A stretch of DNA of 37,137 nucleotides from Rhodobacter sp. (lineage in GTDB: Bacteria > Pseudomonadota > Alphaproteobacteria > Rhodobacterales > Rhodobacteraceae), in assembly GCA_026708635.1 (NCBI GenBank), contig JAPOUP010000006.1:1-37137 (forward strand), written 5' to 3'. A program made the position numbers and the translations under genes. A model generated the notes under the pieces. The model saw only the letters and a program-made list of their open reading frames with translations, searched no databases and had not been told where the DNA came from. This document shows positions 16,223 through 27,660 of this stretch, in pieces; within the stretch, counting starts at the first letter, position 1, and every line of letters begins with the position of its first letter.

Positions 16223-16909
16223 ATGGGGCGGGTAGTATTGAAGAGCGATCCTTCCATCGAGATCACATTGCGCCGGTCGCCGCGCGCCAAAAGGATTTCG
16301 CTGCGAGTCTCCGAACTTGATGGAAGGGTGACATTGACGGTTTCCAGGGCATCCGATGTCAGTAGGGCGCTGGATTTCGCCGAGGAAAAGTCCGAGTGGA
16401 TCCATAGACAGCTGTCACGCCGGATCCCGCCGATCGAGGTTCGGGTCGGCGCAACGATTCCGGTAGGGGGTCGGCAGACCGTGATTGAACCGGGCCCTGT
16501 CAGGAAGGCGGCGCTAGAGAACGGTATACTGGTTGTTCCCCATCGCCCGGATATGGTCGCCGCCCATGTGAAAGCGTTTCTGAAGATCTCGGCGCGCTCG
16601 GAGTACACCGAGGCTTGCCGACGTTACAGCGACAGGCTCTCCCTACGCTTCGGGAGGATAACATTGCGCGATACGAGGTCTAGGTGGGGTTCGTGCTCTT
16701 CCCGGGGCGATCTGATGTTTTCCTGGCGCCTTGCAATGGCACCACGCGACGTGCTTGACTATGTCGCCGCCCATGAGGTGGCCCATCTGGCCGAGATGAA
16801 CCATTCATCCGAGTTTTGGGCGATCGTCGCACGATTGTGCCCCGGGTACGAAGGACCACGCGCCTGGTTAAGGGTTGACGGTCGGGCCCTCCATAGGTAT
16901 CGGTTCTAG
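16223..16909 (+). CDS. YgjP/DUF45-type zinc metallopeptidase (M48-like)
   Basis: Predicted soluble zinc protease. HEVAHLAEMNH holds the HExxH zinc site (His184, Glu185, His188) and a third histidine, followed by SSEFW, the typical order in the YgjP/SprT-like DUF45 family. The N-terminal part has the family's RRSPRAKRISLRV segment. The ATG at 16223 gives 228 residues, matching usual family length, with AGGGAGG about 15 nt upstream. An in-frame ATG at 16118 would add 35 unconserved residues over the divergent promoter. The substrate is unknown. Confidence 0.85.
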   Translation: MGRVVLKSDPSIEITLRRSPRAKRISLRVSELDGRVTLTVSRASDVSRALDFAEEKSEWIHRQLSRRIPPIEVRVGATIPVGGRQTVIEPGPVRKAALENGILVVPHRPDMVAAHVKAFLKISARSEYTEACRRYSDRLSLRFGRITLRDTRSRWGSCSSRGDLMFSWRLAMAPRDVLDYVAAHEVAHLAEMNHSSEFWAIVARLCPGYEGPRAWLRVDGRALHRYRF

Positions 16910-17190
16910 GCTTTTCGGAACAGCGGGCCTTGAGGTGCCGTTGGCAGTGTCGGTTTGAGTATTGGCAGGTCGTCGACCGCGAGCATCACCGGCCGTCCGC
17001 TCTCCGTCAGGGCGGCAAAAATCGCGTCCCCATTTTGCGGCCAATTGCCCGCGTCGATCCCGGCCCGCAGCTTCACCTTCAGATCCGCAACCGACAGTTC
17101 CTCGATCCGGCCGCCGGCGCTTCTCACCAAGTTGGCGAAGCCGGTCGTGATCCTGTCCAGCGCCGTCACCGCAATCCGGGCGATGCGGGA
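16906..17190 (-). pseudogene. Fragment of an AAA-type ATPase (DELP-motif family), probably decayed
   Basis: The readable frame contains ADLKVKLRAGIDAGNWPQNGD, then IFAALTESGRPVMLAVDDLPIL. This is the pattern of the Walker B region of ATPase_2-like AAA ATPases (KxKLR, GxW, GxPVxLxxDELP). No Walker A is found upstream, where lpdA lies, and the frame stops soon after the Walker B segment, so both ends are missing. DELP has become DDLP. It ends a few bases from the metallopeptidase stop, tail to tail. The match is from memory of the motif, so a chance short frame is not excluded. Confidence 0.5.
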
Positions 17191-17332
17191 TTGGGAAGGA
17201 AACGGAACGGAGGGAGAGGACACGGAGTCAAGTGTGTTAGATTGATAGGCGCGGTGCCGGTCAGCTTGGGTGCCGCGCCCATCCGGACCGACGCGTTCTT
17301 TCAGCGCCTCGGTCCATGCGTGGCGCGAAGCT

Positions 17333-18721
17333 CTATGCGTGTATGGCACCGTCGCCGCATGCGAGGGCGGCTTCCCGCACGGCCTCCGAATATGTCGGAT
17401 GCGCGTGGCAGGTGCGTGCCAGATCCTCCGCCGCGGCCCCGAATTCCATCGCCACACAGACTTCGTGAATCAAGTCGCCAGCGGCCGGGCCAATGATGTG
17501 ACAGCCCAGAATCCGGTCAGTCCCGGCGTCAGCCAGCAGTTTCACCAATCCGTCACTGGAGAAAGTGGCCTTGGCGCGACCGTTGCCCATGAAACTGAAC
17601 CTGCCCGCCTTATAGGCCCGTCCCCGTTCCTTGAGACTCTCCTCCGTCTCGCCGACGCTCGCCACTTCGGGGTGGGTATAGATAACGCCCGGAATTACGT
17701 CATGGTTCACATGACCCGCCTGGCCCGCGAGGTTTTCGGCCACGGCCATGCCCTCGTCTTCGGCCTTGTGCGCCAGCATCGGGCCGTCAACGCAGTCGCC
17801 GATCGCGTATATTCCATCGACATTCGTGGCGTAACGGGAGTCGGTGACTATCTGACCCCCCTTTGAGCAATTGACGCCAAGCCTGTCCAGTTCCAGGCCG
17901 CGCGTGAAAGGTCTGCGCCCAGTCGCGACCAGCACCGTATCGGTTTCGAGCGTTGCCTCCTCATTGGAACCGTGCGGTCCGTAGGTGGTCCTGGCCCCCG
18001 TCTCCGTCGCGTCGACTTTCCGCACCGCCGCCCCGGTGATGAATTTCAGGCCCTGCTTCCCCAGGATTTTCCGGAAAGTCCCGGCTATCTCGCCGTCGGC
18101 TCCCGGTAGGATGCGATCCTGGAATTCGATGACCGTGACCTCCGATCCCAGCCGGCTGTAGACGGAGCCGAGCTCAAGGCCGATCACGCCGGCGCCAATC
18201 ACGAGAAGTTTTCCGGGAATCTTCTGGAGTTCCAGCGCGCCGGTTGAGGAAACGACGGTTCGCTCGTCTATCTCGACCCCGGGAATCGTCGCGCTGTCCG
18301 AACCTGTGGCGATTACGATGGCCCTCGCCTCGTGCGTCTGTCCGGCGACCGACACCTGACCTGCGGCGGGGATCGAAGCCCAGCCTTTCAGCCAATCAAC
18401 CTTGTTCTTTCTGAACAGAAACTCAATGCCCTTCGTGTTCTGGCTGATGGCGTCGTCCTTGTATGCGAGCATGGCATCCCATTCGACTTTCGGTGCCGTG
18501 GTTTTCAGGCCCATTCTGGCGAAGTTATGCGTTGCCTCGTATAGTGAGTGGCTTGCGTGCAGCAGTGCCTTGGAGGGAATGCAGCCGGCGTTCAGGCAGG
18601 TGCCGCCAAGCGTTTCCCGACCTTCGGCGCATGCGGTCTTCAGGCCGAGCTGGGCGCAGCGTATGGCGCAGACATAACCGCCGGGGCCGGCGCCGATTAC
18701 GATGACGTCATAAGTGGACAT
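17333..18721 (-). CDS. lpdA: Dihydrolipoyl dehydrogenase (E3)
   Basis: FAD flavoprotein that reoxidises dihydrolipoamide on the E2 subunit with NAD+. Seen are the FAD motif GAGPGGY (10-16), the redox disulfide Cys42/Cys47 in [13 protein letters not shown], the NAD motif [10 protein letters not shown], the second FAD motif [12 protein letters not shown] and the C-terminal base pair His441/Glu446 in HPTYSE. Length 462 is normal. The start at MSTYD (18721) is chosen for family fit and AGAGG just upstream; an in-frame ATG at 18766 adds 15 unconserved residues. It is the last gene of the mdh-suc operon, so it likely serves 2-oxoglutarate dehydrogenase first. Confidence 0.96.
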   Translation of the reverse strand: MSTYDVIVIGAGPGGYVCAIRCAQLGLKTACAEGRETLGGTCLNAGCIPSKALLHASHSLYEATHNFARMGLKTTAPKVEWDAMLAYKDDAISQNTKGIEFLFRKNKVDWLKGWASIPAAGQVSVAGQTHEARAIVIATGSDSATIPGVEIDERTVVSSTGALELQKIPGKLLVIGAGVIGLELGSVYSRLGSEVTVIEFQDRILPGADGEIAGTFRKILGKQGLKFITGAAVRKVDATETGARTTYGPHGSNEEATLETDTVLVATGRRPFTRGLELDRLGVNCSKGGQIVTDSRYATNVDGIYAIGDCVDGPMLAHKAEDEGMAVAENLAGQAGHVNHDVIPGVIYTHPEVASVGETEESLKERGRAYKAGRFSFMGNGRAKATFSSDGLVKLLADAGTDRILGCHIIGPAAGDLIHEVCVAMEFGAAAEDLARTCHAHPTYSEAVREAALACGDGAIHA

Positions 18722-18809
18722 TATCCTCTCCCTGGCGGACCCGGTTGGAGTGTCTGAATCCGTCACCGGCGCGTCAAGAACGCGTTTTCGCCGTCATGCC
18801 GGGATTCCC

Positions 18810-18825
18810 GATCCATATATGGATC
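18810..18825. repeat. 16-bp perfect palindrome between sucB and lpdA
   Basis: GATCCATATATGGATC is fully self-complementary. It sits in the 144-nt gap between sucB and lpdA and is extended loosely by GGGATTCCC and CCCG on its sides. It could be a transcript hairpin or a dispersed palindromic repeat. Confidence 0.5.
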
Positions 18826-18865
18826 CCGAAACGGCACCTGACGGCTGGCGCGTAACGTGGCACCG

Positions 18866-20068
18866 CTACAGATCCATCAACAGGCGCCTTGGATCCTCAA
18901 GCGCCTCCTTGACACGGACAAGGAAGGTCACGGCACCCTTCCCGTCGACGATGCGGTGGTCATAGGATAGCGCGAGATACATCATCGGACGTGCCACGAT
19001 ATCGCCGCTGACGACCATCGGACGCTGTTGGATCTTGTGCATTCCGAGAATGCCGGACTGAGGTGGGTTCAGGATCGGCGAGGACATCAGCGAACCGTAT
19101 ACGCCGCCGTTGGACAGGGTGAACGTTCCGCCCTGAAGCTCCGCCATGGTGAGCTTGCCGTCCCTGGCGCGCGCTCCCAGTTCGGCGATTCTCTTCTCTA
19201 TGTCGGCGAAGCCGAGACTGTCGGCGTCGCGCACCACCGGCACGACAAGGCCGTTCGGCGTGCCCACCGCGACTCCCATATGAACGAAATTCCTGTAGAT
19301 GATGTCCGTTCCGTCGATCTCGGCGTTCACCTCCGGAACTTCCCTGAGGGCGTGGCAGCAGGCTTTGGTGAAGAACGACATGAAACCCATTTTCACGCCG
19401 TGCTTTCGTTCGAACAGTTCCTTGTATTCGCTACGGATGTCCATGACGGTGCCCATGTCGACCTCGTTGTAGGTCGTTAGCATCGCGGCGGTGTTCTGGG
19501 CGTCCTTGAGTCGGCGGGCGATGGTTTGGCGCAGGCGCGTCATCGGCACGCGCTCCTCCCGGGCGGTCTCCCCGGCCGCGGCCGGCGGACGCGTGGAGGT
19601 TTCCGGTGGATGCGGAGTCGCCCGCGCGGCGTCCGGGGCCGGGGCGGCTAGGACGGCGTTTACGTCTTCCTTCATGATCCTGCCGTCCCGTCCGGTGCCT
19701 TTCACCGCGTCCCGCGCCAGATCGTGTTCGGCCATCAGTTTTCGGGCGGATGGCGCGTTCTCCACATCCCTGTCAGCCGCGGGCTTTGCTGACGGGACCG
19801 GATCGTTGCCGGGTTGGACGACCGCGGTATCGGCGTCATCGATCGTCGCGAGCAGCGCGTTGACTTCAACGGAGCTTCCCTCGCCAGCTACGATCTCGCC
19901 TAGACGGCCGGACGCGGGTGACCGGATTTCCACCGTCACTTTGTCGGTTTCCAGCTCACACAGTACTTCGTCAGAGGCGACGGTCTCCCCCGATCCCTTC
20001 AGCCAGGTCGCCACCGTCCCCTCGGTGACGCTTTCTCCAAGGGCGGGCACACGGATTTCGATACTCAT
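18866..20068 (-). CDS. sucB: 2-oxoglutarate dehydrogenase E2, dihydrolipoyl succinyltransferase
   Basis: Core of the 2-oxoglutarate dehydrogenase complex; transfers the succinyl group to CoA. Three domains are visible. The lipoyl domain (1-75) has Lys43 in [12 protein letters not shown] peripheral-subunit-binding domain (about 110-145) reads [12 protein letters not shown] with [13 protein letters not shown]. The catalytic domain ends in [10 protein letters not shown], with His371 and Asp375. Linkers are Ala/Pro-rich. The start [13 protein letters not shown] (20068) follows the sucA stop by 7 nt; the in-frame ATG at 20083 overlaps sucA and adds 5 residues. Confidence 0.96.
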   Translation of the reverse strand: MSIEIRVPALGESVTEGTVATWLKGSGETVASDEVLCELETDKVTVEIRSPASGRLGEIVAGEGSSVEVNALLATIDDADTAVVQPGNDPVPSAKPAADRDVENAPSARKLMAEHDLARDAVKGTGRDGRIMKEDVNAVLAAPAPDAARATPHPPETSTRPPAAAGETAREERVPMTRLRQTIARRLKDAQNTAAMLTTYNEVDMGTVMDIRSEYKELFERKHGVKMGFMSFFTKACCHALREVPEVNAEIDGTDIIYRNFVHMGVAVGTPNGLVVPVVRDADSLGFADIEKRIAELGARARDGKLTMAELQGGTFTLSNGGVYGSLMSSPILNPPQSGILGMHKIQQRPMVVSGDIVARPMMYLALSYDHRIVDGKGAVTFLVRVKEALEDPRRLLMDL

Positions 20069-20075
20069 GGTGAAT

Positions 20076-23027
20076 TCATCCATTCAGGTCTAGCGCGGCG
20101 TTGACCAGCGCCTGTTGCTGTGCTTGGTGAGCGGAGGCAAGGCCCGTCGCGGGAGAGGCCGAAGCGGGACGTCCGGCATAGACCGGGCGCGTGTGCCTGG
20201 CCTTGACCCGCTTCAGGGTCCATTCGATGTTGGGTTCGATGAACGACCACGCGCCTTGGTTCTTCGGCTCTTCCTGACACCAGACCATCTCCGCCTGCTT
20301 GAAGCGTCCGATCTCCTTCACCAGGCTCAGGGCGGGGAACGGGTAGAACTGTTCGATCCGCAGGAGATATATGTCGTCGATCCCTTCGGCGTCCCGTCTG
20401 TCGAGTAAGTCGAAATAGACCTTTCCGGAGCACATGACCACCCGCCGGATCTCTCCGTCGCTTACGAGCTCCGTGCTGGAGTTGCCCATCTGGGCATCGT
20501 CCCAGAGGACCCTGTGAAACGAGCTCCCCTTGACGAAGCCCGACGCTTCGGAGACGCAGAGCCTGTGTCGCAGAAGTGATTTGGGGGCCATGAGGACCAG
20601 CGGCTTTCGGAAGCTTCGGTGCAGTTGCCGGCGCAGTACGTGAAAGTAGTTGGCGGGCGTGGTGCAATTGGCGACGATCCAGTTTTCCTCCGCGCAAAGC
20701 TGCAGGAACCGTTCCAGCCGGGCGGAACTGTGTTCCGGCCCTTGACCCTCAAAACCGTGCGGAAGCAGCATGACGAGACCTGACATCCGTAGCCACTTGC
20801 GCTCGCCGGAACTGATGAACTGGTCGAACATTATCTGGGCGCCATTGGCGAAGTCGCCGAACTGCGCCTCCCAAAGCGTCAGGGCGTTCGGTTCGGCGAG
20901 CGAGTAGCCGTATTCGAACCCGAGTATGGCATATTCCGAGAGCATCGAATCAATGACCTCGTACTTCGCCTGGCCATCACGGATTTCGTTCAGGGGATAG
21001 TGCCGCTCCTCCGTCTCCTGGTCAATGAACGCCGAATGGCGTTGGCTGAATGTGCCGCGCGTCGAATCCTGGCCCGAAAGCCGGACCGGATACCCCTCGA
21101 GCAGCAGGGAGCCGAAAGCGAGCGCTTCCGCGGTCGCCCAGTCGAATCCCCGCCCGGTTTTGAACATCCGGCGCTTGGCCTCGATGAGCCGCCCCACCGT
21201 TCGGTGAAGCGGATAGTCGTTCGGTACCCTAGTGAGCGCGGCACCGATTTCCTCCATGGTTTTCTTCGTGATCGCGGTCTTGCCGCGCTGGTATTCCTTG
21301 CTGTCGGAATCAAGATGGCTCCACTGTCCGTCCAGCCAGTCAGCCTTGTTCGGCCGGTAGTTCTTTCCGTTCTCGAACTCCTCGTCCAGGTGGGTCCGGA
21401 ACACGGCTTTCATGTCCTTGATCTCGCCTTCGGGAATCAGGCCGTCGTTCACGAGTCGTTCGGTGTATAGGCTGAGCGTGGTTCGGTGCCCCTTGATCCG
21501 GTTATACATTATCGGATTCGTGAACATCGGCTCGTCGCCCTCGTTGTGACCGAACCGGCGGTAGCAGAAAATGTCGATGACGACGTCCTTCTGGAATTTC
21601 TGCCGGAATTCGGTGGCGACCTTGGCGGCGTGCACCACGGCCTCGGGATCGTCGCCGTTGACGTGGAAGATGGGCGCCTCGACCATCAGGGCGATGTCCG
21701 TCGGGTAGGGACTGGACCGCGAGAAATGCGGCGCGGTGGTGAACCCGATCTGGTTGTTGACGATCAGATGGATCGTACCGCCCGTCCTGTGGCCCCGCAG
21801 CCCCGAGAGGCCGAAGCATTCCGCGACGACTCCCTGGCCCGCGAACGCCGCGTCACCGTGCAGCAGGACCGGGAGGACGGTGACGCGGCAATCGTCGCCA
21901 AGCTGGTCCTGCTTCGCGCGCACCTTGCCGAGAACGACCGGGTTGACCGCCTCCAGGTGACTTGGGTTCGCGGTCAGGCTGAGGTGCACCGTGTTTCCGT
22001 CGAATTCACGGTCCGATGAGGCGCCGAGGTGGTATTTGACGTCACCGGAGCCGTCCACCTCGTCAGGCTTGAAGTTTCCGCCCTGGAATTCGCTGAAAAT
22101 CGCCCGGTAGGGCTTGCCCATCACGTTCGCGAGCACGCTGAGGCGTCCGCGGTGCGGCATGCCGATGACGATGTCTTTCACTCCCAGCGCGCCGCCACGC
22201 TTGATGATCTGTTCCATCGCCGGAATCAGCGCCTCGCCGCCGTCAAGACCGAACCGCTTCGTTCCCGGGTATTTCACGTGCAGGAACTTCTCGAAGCCTT
22301 CGGCCTCGACGAGTTTGTTGAGAATCGCCCTCCGCCCGTTCCGCGTGAAGGCGATTTCCTTGCCGTAACCCTCTATGCGTTCCTTCAGCCAGGCGGCTTC
22401 ATCGGGATTGGAGATATGCATGTACTGAAGGGCGAAAGTGCCGCAGTAGGTGCGTTTGACGATGTCCAGGATCTGGCGAAGGGAAGCGAATTCCAGGCCC
22501 AGGACATGGTCGAGGAAAATTTTCCTGTCCATGTCGGTTTCCGAGAAACCGTAGGATTGGGGATCCAGTTCCGGGTGTGGGGTTTCGCTGCGCATGCCGA
22601 GCGGATCGAGTTCGGCGACGAGGTGGCCGCGGATTCGGTAGGAGCGGATCAGCATGAGCGCGCGCACGCTGTCCATAACCGCCTGCCGGATCCGCCCGTC
22701 CGTGACTTCCACGCCTTCGGTTTGGGCCGCCGCCCTGATCCTGTCCTCGATATGCCCGGGCCCGCCGTCCGGCCATTGTCCGTCAAGCGCCGCCGTCAGC
22801 TCGTCCACGGGCCGCGGTGGCCAGTCAGCGCGTGCCCAGGAAGGGCCCACCTCGCCCCCCCCGTTGGGGCGGTCGTCCCGCATCTGGTGGAAAAACCGCT
22901 GCCAGGTGTCCGCGACCGCGTTAGGGTCGTTCACGAAACGGTTGTATAGCCGTTCCAGATATTCGGCGTTCTGTCCCTGCAGAAAGGAGAGCCCGTGAAA
23001 GGCGTCGCCGGGGATATTTTCGGTCAT
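20076..23027 (-). CDS. sucA: 2-oxoglutarate dehydrogenase E1, thiamine-diphosphate dependent
   Basis: Decarboxylates 2-oxoglutarate and passes the succinyl group to SucB. Length 983 is normal for the homodimeric E1. The N-terminal segment [19 protein letters not shown] binds E2 in this family. The conserved blocks [14 protein letters not shown], the ThDP motif GDAAFAGQG with VNNQIGF, and the C-terminal [23 protein letters not shown] are all intact. It follows sucD after a 132-nt spacer with a hairpin and precedes sucB by a few bases, so E1 and E2 are probably made in proportion. Confidence 0.97.
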   Translation of the reverse strand: MTENIPGDAFHGLSFLQGQNAEYLERLYNRFVNDPNAVADTWQRFFHQMRDDRPNGGGEVGPSWARADWPPRPVDELTAALDGQWPDGGPGHIEDRIRAAAQTEGVEVTDGRIRQAVMDSVRALMLIRSYRIRGHLVAELDPLGMRSETPHPELDPQSYGFSETDMDRKIFLDHVLGLEFASLRQILDIVKRTYCGTFALQYMHISNPDEAAWLKERIEGYGKEIAFTRNGRRAILNKLVEAEGFEKFLHVKYPGTKRFGLDGGEALIPAMEQIIKRGGALGVKDIVIGMPHRGRLSVLANVMGKPYRAIFSEFQGGNFKPDEVDGSGDVKYHLGASSDREFDGNTVHLSLTANPSHLEAVNPVVLGKVRAKQDQLGDDCRVTVLPVLLHGDAAFAGQGVVAECFGLSGLRGHRTGGTIHLIVNNQIGFTTAPHFSRSSPYPTDIALMVEAPIFHVNGDDPEAVVHAAKVATEFRQKFQKDVVIDIFCYRRFGHNEGDEPMFTNPIMYNRIKGHRTTLSLYTERLVNDGLIPEGEIKDMKAVFRTHLDEEFENGKNYRPNKADWLDGQWSHLDSDSKEYQRGKTAITKKTMEEIGAALTRVPNDYPLHRTVGRLIEAKRRMFKTGRGFDWATAEALAFGSLLLEGYPVRLSGQDSTRGTFSQRHSAFIDQETEERHYPLNEIRDGQAKYEVIDSMLSEYAILGFEYGYSLAEPNALTLWEAQFGDFANGAQIMFDQFISSGERKWLRMSGLVMLLPHGFEGQGPEHSSARLERFLQLCAEENWIVANCTTPANYFHVLRRQLHRSFRKPLVLMAPKSLLRHRLCVSEASGFVKGSSFHRVLWDDAQMGNSSTELVSDGEIRRVVMCSGKVYFDLLDRRDAEGIDDIYLLRIEQFYPFPALSLVKEIGRFKQAEMVWCQEEPKNQGAWSFIEPNIEWTLKRVKARHTRPVYAGRPASASPATGLASAHQAQQQALVNAALDLNG

Positions 23028-23065
23028 GGCAGGTTACCGCTAGTGGAGGAATGGTATCCGGTTGA

Positions 23066-23081
23066 CGGGCCACGGGGCCCG
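23066..23081. other. Small hairpin in the sucD-sucA spacer
   Basis: CGGGCC pairs perfectly with GGCCCG over the loop ACGG, in the middle of the spacer. It is likely an intercistronic RNA stem; too short for a firm role. Confidence 0.35.
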
Positions 23082-23136
23082 GTAATGCCCGGGTGCGGGA
23101 TCGCCGTCGCGCCAGCACGCGGGGCGCCGTCCGCCG

Positions 23137-23159
23137 GCGCGGTCTCGCGCGGTCTCGCG
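23137..23159. repeat. 10-bp tandem repeat at the 3' end of sucD
   Basis: GCGCGGTCTC occurs twice in a row plus a partial third copy, directly after the sucD stop on the minus strand. Low-copy simple repeat; probably slippage. Confidence 0.5.
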
Positions 23160-24041
23160 TTATCCGATGGCATCGATCACGGCCTCCCCCAATGCCGCGG
23201 GGCTTTCGGCGACAACGATGCCCGCGGACCGCATCGCCTCTATCTTGTCCTCGGCTCCGCCCTTGCCGCCGGCGACGATTGCGCCGGCATGCCCCATGCG
23301 GCGCCCCGGCGGCGCGGTGCGGCCCGCTATGAAACCGGCAACCGGTTTGCCGCGTCCTTTCCGGGCCTCGTCCTTGAGGAACTGGGCGGCGTCCTCCTCG
23401 GCGCTTCCGCCGATTTCGCCGATCATGATGATCGACCTAGTCTCGTCATCGGCGAGAAACAGGCCGAGCGCGTCGATATGTTCGGTGCCCTTGATCGGGT
23501 CGCCACCGATGCCAATGCAGGTTGACTGGCCCAAACCGACGTCGGTCGTCTGCTTGACCGCCTCGTAGGTCAGGGTTCCCGAGCGGCTGACGACGCCAAC
23601 CGAACCCCGCCTGTGGATATGGCCCGGCATGATGCCGATCTTGCAGGCACCGGGGGTGATGATGCCGGGACAGTTGGGACCGATGAGACGGCTGGTCGAG
23701 CGGTCGAGCGCGCGTTTCACCTTCACCATATCCAGAACCGGAATCCCTTCGGTGATACAGACGATCAGTTCAATCCCGGCGTCTATGGCCTCAAGTATCG
23801 AATCGGCCGCGAAGGGAGGTGGCACGTAAATCGCCGAGGCGGTGGCGTCGGTCGCCTCCACCGCCTCGTGGACGGTGTCGAAGACCGGCAGGCCAAGATG
23901 CTCCATCCCGCCCTTGCCCGGCGTCACCCCTCCCACCATGCGGGTACCGTAGGCGATCGCCTGGTCGGAGTGGAACGTCCCCTGGCTTCCGGTGAAACCC
24001 TGACACAGAACCTTGGTGTTTTCGTCCACGAGTACCGCCAT
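23160..24041 (-). CDS. sucD: Succinyl-CoA synthetase (ligase) alpha subunit
   Basis: With SucC it converts succinyl-CoA to succinate while making ATP or GTP. The CoA-binding N-terminal Rossmann domain ([29 protein letters not shown]) is present. The histidine phosphorylated during catalysis is His251 in [11 protein letters not shown], and GPNCPG is intact. The length of 293 is normal. It lies 106 nt after sucC. Confidence 0.97.
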   Translation of the reverse strand: MAVLVDENTKVLCQGFTGSQGTFHSDQAIAYGTRMVGGVTPGKGGMEHLGLPVFDTVHEAVEATDATASAIYVPPPFAADSILEAIDAGIELIVCITEGIPVLDMVKVKRALDRSTSRLIGPNCPGIITPGACKIGIMPGHIHRRGSVGVVSRSGTLTYEAVKQTTDVGLGQSTCIGIGGDPIKGTEHIDALGLFLADDETRSIIMIGEIGGSAEEDAAQFLKDEARKGRGKPVAGFIAGRTAPPGRRMGHAGAIVAGGKGGAEDKIEAMRSAGIVVAESPAALGEAVIDAIG

Positions 24042-24147
24042 TACAGGTATCTCCCGTCACGTATGCCGCGGCCGCGGCGGTTCATCACCCGGACTTCCGA
24101 TGGATGCGTCTGGCGCCCCCGCGACCCGGCCAACATGTGCCCGCGTT

Positions 24148-25341
24148 TCATCCCCTGACCGCCCTGACGATCTTTTCCGCTCCGTCCCTGAGGTTATCGG
24201 CGGCGATAACGTCGAGATCCGATTGGTTGATTATGCGTTTGCCCTCGTCAACATTGGTCCCCTCGAGCCGTACGACCAGCGGAACGCCTAGACCGGCTTC
24301 CTTTACCGCGCTTACCACGCCGTCCGCGATGATGTCACAGCGCATGATGCCGCCGAAGATGTTGACGAGGATCCCCTTGACGTTCGGATCGGAGGTGATG
24401 ATCTTGAAAGCCGCCTTCACCTTTTCTTTCGTCGCGCCTCCGCCGACGTCCAGGAAGTTGGCGGGCTCGGCGCCATAGAGCTTGATGATGTCCATTGTCG
24501 CCATGGCCAGGCCGGCTCCATTGACCATGCAGCCGATCTCTCCATCCAGGGCAATGTAGTTCAGGTCGAATTTCGACGCTTCCAGTTCCTTTGGGTCCTC
24601 TTCGTAGATGTCACGCAGTTCGGCGATGTCGGGATGCCTGTGCACCGCATTGCCGTCGAAACCCATCTTGGCGTCCAGGCACTGAAGGTCCCCGCCGTCA
24701 GTGACGACCAGGGGATTTATCTCGATCATCTCGAGGTCCTTCTCGACGAAGAGTTTATAGAGTATGCCCGTCAGATTGACGCACTGCCTGATCTGCTTGC
24801 CCTCCAACCCGAGCGCGAAGGCTATGCGGCGACCGTGGAATCCCTGGTAACCGGTCGCGGGATCGACGTTCAGCGTGAGGATCCTCTCCGGTGTCTCCGC
24901 CGCGACCTCCTCGATGTCCATCCCGCCCTCCGTGGAGCAGACGAAGCCGATGCGCCCGGTGCCACGGTCGACGAGCATGGCGAGATACAGCTCACGATCG
25001 ATGGCGCATCCATTCTCTATATATATCCGGTTGACCTGCTTTCCCGCCGGTCCGGTCTGGCGGGTCACCAGCGTTCGTCCAAGCATCCTTTTCGCTTCGG
25101 CCTCGGCCTCTTCGACCGAACTTGCGAGTCTTACGCCTCCCCCGCTTCCGGCCTCCGTTTCCCTGAACCGGCCCTTTCCGCGTCCACCCGCGTGGATTTG
25201 CGCCTTGACCACCCAGGTCGGACCGTCAAGCGCGCTGGCGGCCGATTTGGCTTCCTCCGAGCGCAGCACGGCGCGGCCATCGCTCACCGGGGCGCCGAAA
25301 GCCTGCAGGAGCGCCTTGGCCTGGTATTCGTGAATGTTCAT
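24148..25341 (-). CDS. sucC: Succinyl-CoA synthetase (ligase) beta subunit
   Basis: ATP-grasp subunit of 397 residues that binds the nucleotide and succinate. [12 protein letters not shown] opens the family, [14 protein letters not shown] is the ATP-grasp loop, EINPLVVT is in the nucleotide site, and [16 protein letters not shown] and [14 protein letters not shown] form the C-terminal flavodoxin-like half. AGGAAACG precedes the ATG. A 314-nt gap separates it from mdh, so it may have its own promoter in addition to reading from mdh. Confidence 0.97.
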   Translation of the reverse strand: MNIHEYQAKALLQAFGAPVSDGRAVLRSEEAKSAASALDGPTWVVKAQIHAGGRGKGRFRETEAGSGGGVRLASSVEEAEAEAKRMLGRTLVTRQTGPAGKQVNRIYIENGCAIDRELYLAMLVDRGTGRIGFVCSTEGGMDIEEVAAETPERILTLNVDPATGYQGFHGRRIAFALGLEGKQIRQCVNLTGILYKLFVEKDLEMIEINPLVVTDGGDLQCLDAKMGFDGNAVHRHPDIAELRDIYEEDPKELEASKFDLNYIALDGEIGCMVNGAGLAMATMDIIKLYGAEPANFLDVGGGATKEKVKAAFKIITSDPNVKGILVNIFGGIMRCDIIADGVVSAVKEAGLGVPLVVRLEGTNVDEGKRIINQSDLDVIAADNLRDGAEKIVRAVRG

Positions 25342-25655
25342 CGTTTCCTACCCTCGACCGTGCCGTCGGACAGTTCCCGCGCCGCTTCTGACCGTTTCGC
25401 ATGGGTTGCCCACGGAAATAAATCCCAAATTTGGCGTGGGAGGGGAATCCGGGCGAGAATTCCGCGTTCGCCGCCGCGCGGGGGTCCGCATGGCCACGAT
25501 TCCGGACTTGCCGGCAAATGGCGGGGTAACCCAGGGGCGGTTCGGGCACGATCGCCCTGACGTGCCGGTGTCCATTCCCGGGCGGCGGAGCCGGAACTGT
25601 CCGGCGGTATGTTCCCCAAGGGGCGCGCGCGGCTCATTTCTCCAATATCCGGGGA
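25342..25655. other. Gap between mdh and sucC, likely promoter region
   Basis: No gene seen. On the sucC side there is an AT-richer patch (AAATAAATCCCAAATTTGG, about 25416-25434) with the palindrome CCAAATTTGG at 25425-25434, roughly 85 nt upstream of the sucC start. An internal promoter for sucCDAB-lpdA is plausible there. Confidence 0.4.
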
Positions 25656-26633
<978 letters not shown>

Positions 26634-26781
26634 TCAGGTTGCGCGATGCCTTTTGGGTAGTCCCATAGACGGCCTGACGCAAGTCCGGACCGGCGGGCGA
26701 AACCCGGACGGCGCGCTTTCCGGAACCGGACGGCATGGCCCGGATCCCGCCGGGCGCTTTCCGGAGGCGGTCGGCCGGGGT

Positions 26782-27660
26782 TCACCGCCTGCCGTAATAA
26801 AAGCCAACGACATGCTCCGCTTCCGCGAAGAACAGCCAACGTAGAACGAATACTCCCGCGACATGCGCACATATGGCCGCCGCCCATATGGCCTGACCGT
26901 AGGCCGAGGCGGCCGACAGTAGGGCGACCGGTAGGAGAAAGCTTAGCAGGAATGCGGTGCGCCGAAGTTTCCGGGAGTGCCTGCGGGCGATAACGTGTAT
27001 CATCTCCCGCGTCAGGTAGCTGTCACCGGTATGGGGGGGTTCGAACGAGCGCACCGCGCCGGAACCGCCGAGACCGGTCGCCGTGGCCGACGTCGTGCCG
27101 CTTGCCCGCAGCCGGGAATCGCCGATCCTCCAGGCGTAGCATTGGACCAGGCCGGTCCCGGCCAGCAGCGTGACGGCTGTCCATGTCATTGCGGACAGTA
27201 GGGCGCCTCCGCAGAAAGCCAGGAGCAGGAAGAGCGCGGTCGTGGTCCAGTGGTTCCAGCGCGGTACCGTCTTGAGCTGGGCATAGATCATCGACGTGGC
27301 GGTCAGGGTGATGACGCACAGTACGGCGCCGAGCCAGGCAAGTGGAGGAACCCGTATTCCGGCGAACACGGCGAAAGCGGCGTTCGCTCCCGTGACCGCG
27401 AGCGTCGCGCACGCCAGCCAGCCCTCACGTGACAGCCATGAACTTCGCCACTGGGTGAACGCTTTGAGGGCGCGTTCCGGATGGCCAAGGTGGAATGCCG
27501 AGGCCATCAGGCCCGCGCCGGCGAGCGCCAGGCCCGAAGCGAATCCGGCCACCGCCCCCCAACCGGTAACGGGTGACGGGCCGACGCAAAGGAACGCGAG
27601 AAACCCGAAGCCGAGGCCGGAGAGGGTGGTGAAAAGAATGATCGACTTCGCGGGATGCAT
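26782..27660 (-). CDS. soeC: Sulfite dehydrogenase membrane subunit, DmsC/SoeC family
   Basis: Quinone-side membrane anchor of 292 residues with about eight hydrophobic helices, of the DmsC type. Conserved-looking features are the short N-terminus MHPAKSIILFTTLSGLGFG and the segment ASAFHLGHPERALKAFTQWRSSWLSREG. It starts at the stop of soeB (TGATG, 1-nt overlap), so it is coupled to it. With the A and B subunits it would send electrons to quinone. The Soe assignment rests on the A subunit; as an isolated protein it is only DmsC-like. Confidence 0.85.
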   Translation of the reverse strand: MHPAKSIILFTTLSGLGFGFLAFLCVGPSPVTGWGAVAGFASGLALAGAGLMASAFHLGHPERALKAFTQWRSSWLSREGWLACATLAVTGANAAFAVFAGIRVPPLAWLGAVLCVITLTATSMIYAQLKTVPRWNHWTTTALFLLLAFCGGALLSAMTWTAVTLLAGTGLVQCYAWRIGDSRLRASGTTSATATGLGGSGAVRSFEPPHTGDSYLTREMIHVIARRHSRKLRRTAFLLSFLLPVALLSAASAYGQAIWAAAICAHVAGVFVLRWLFFAEAEHVVGFYYGRR

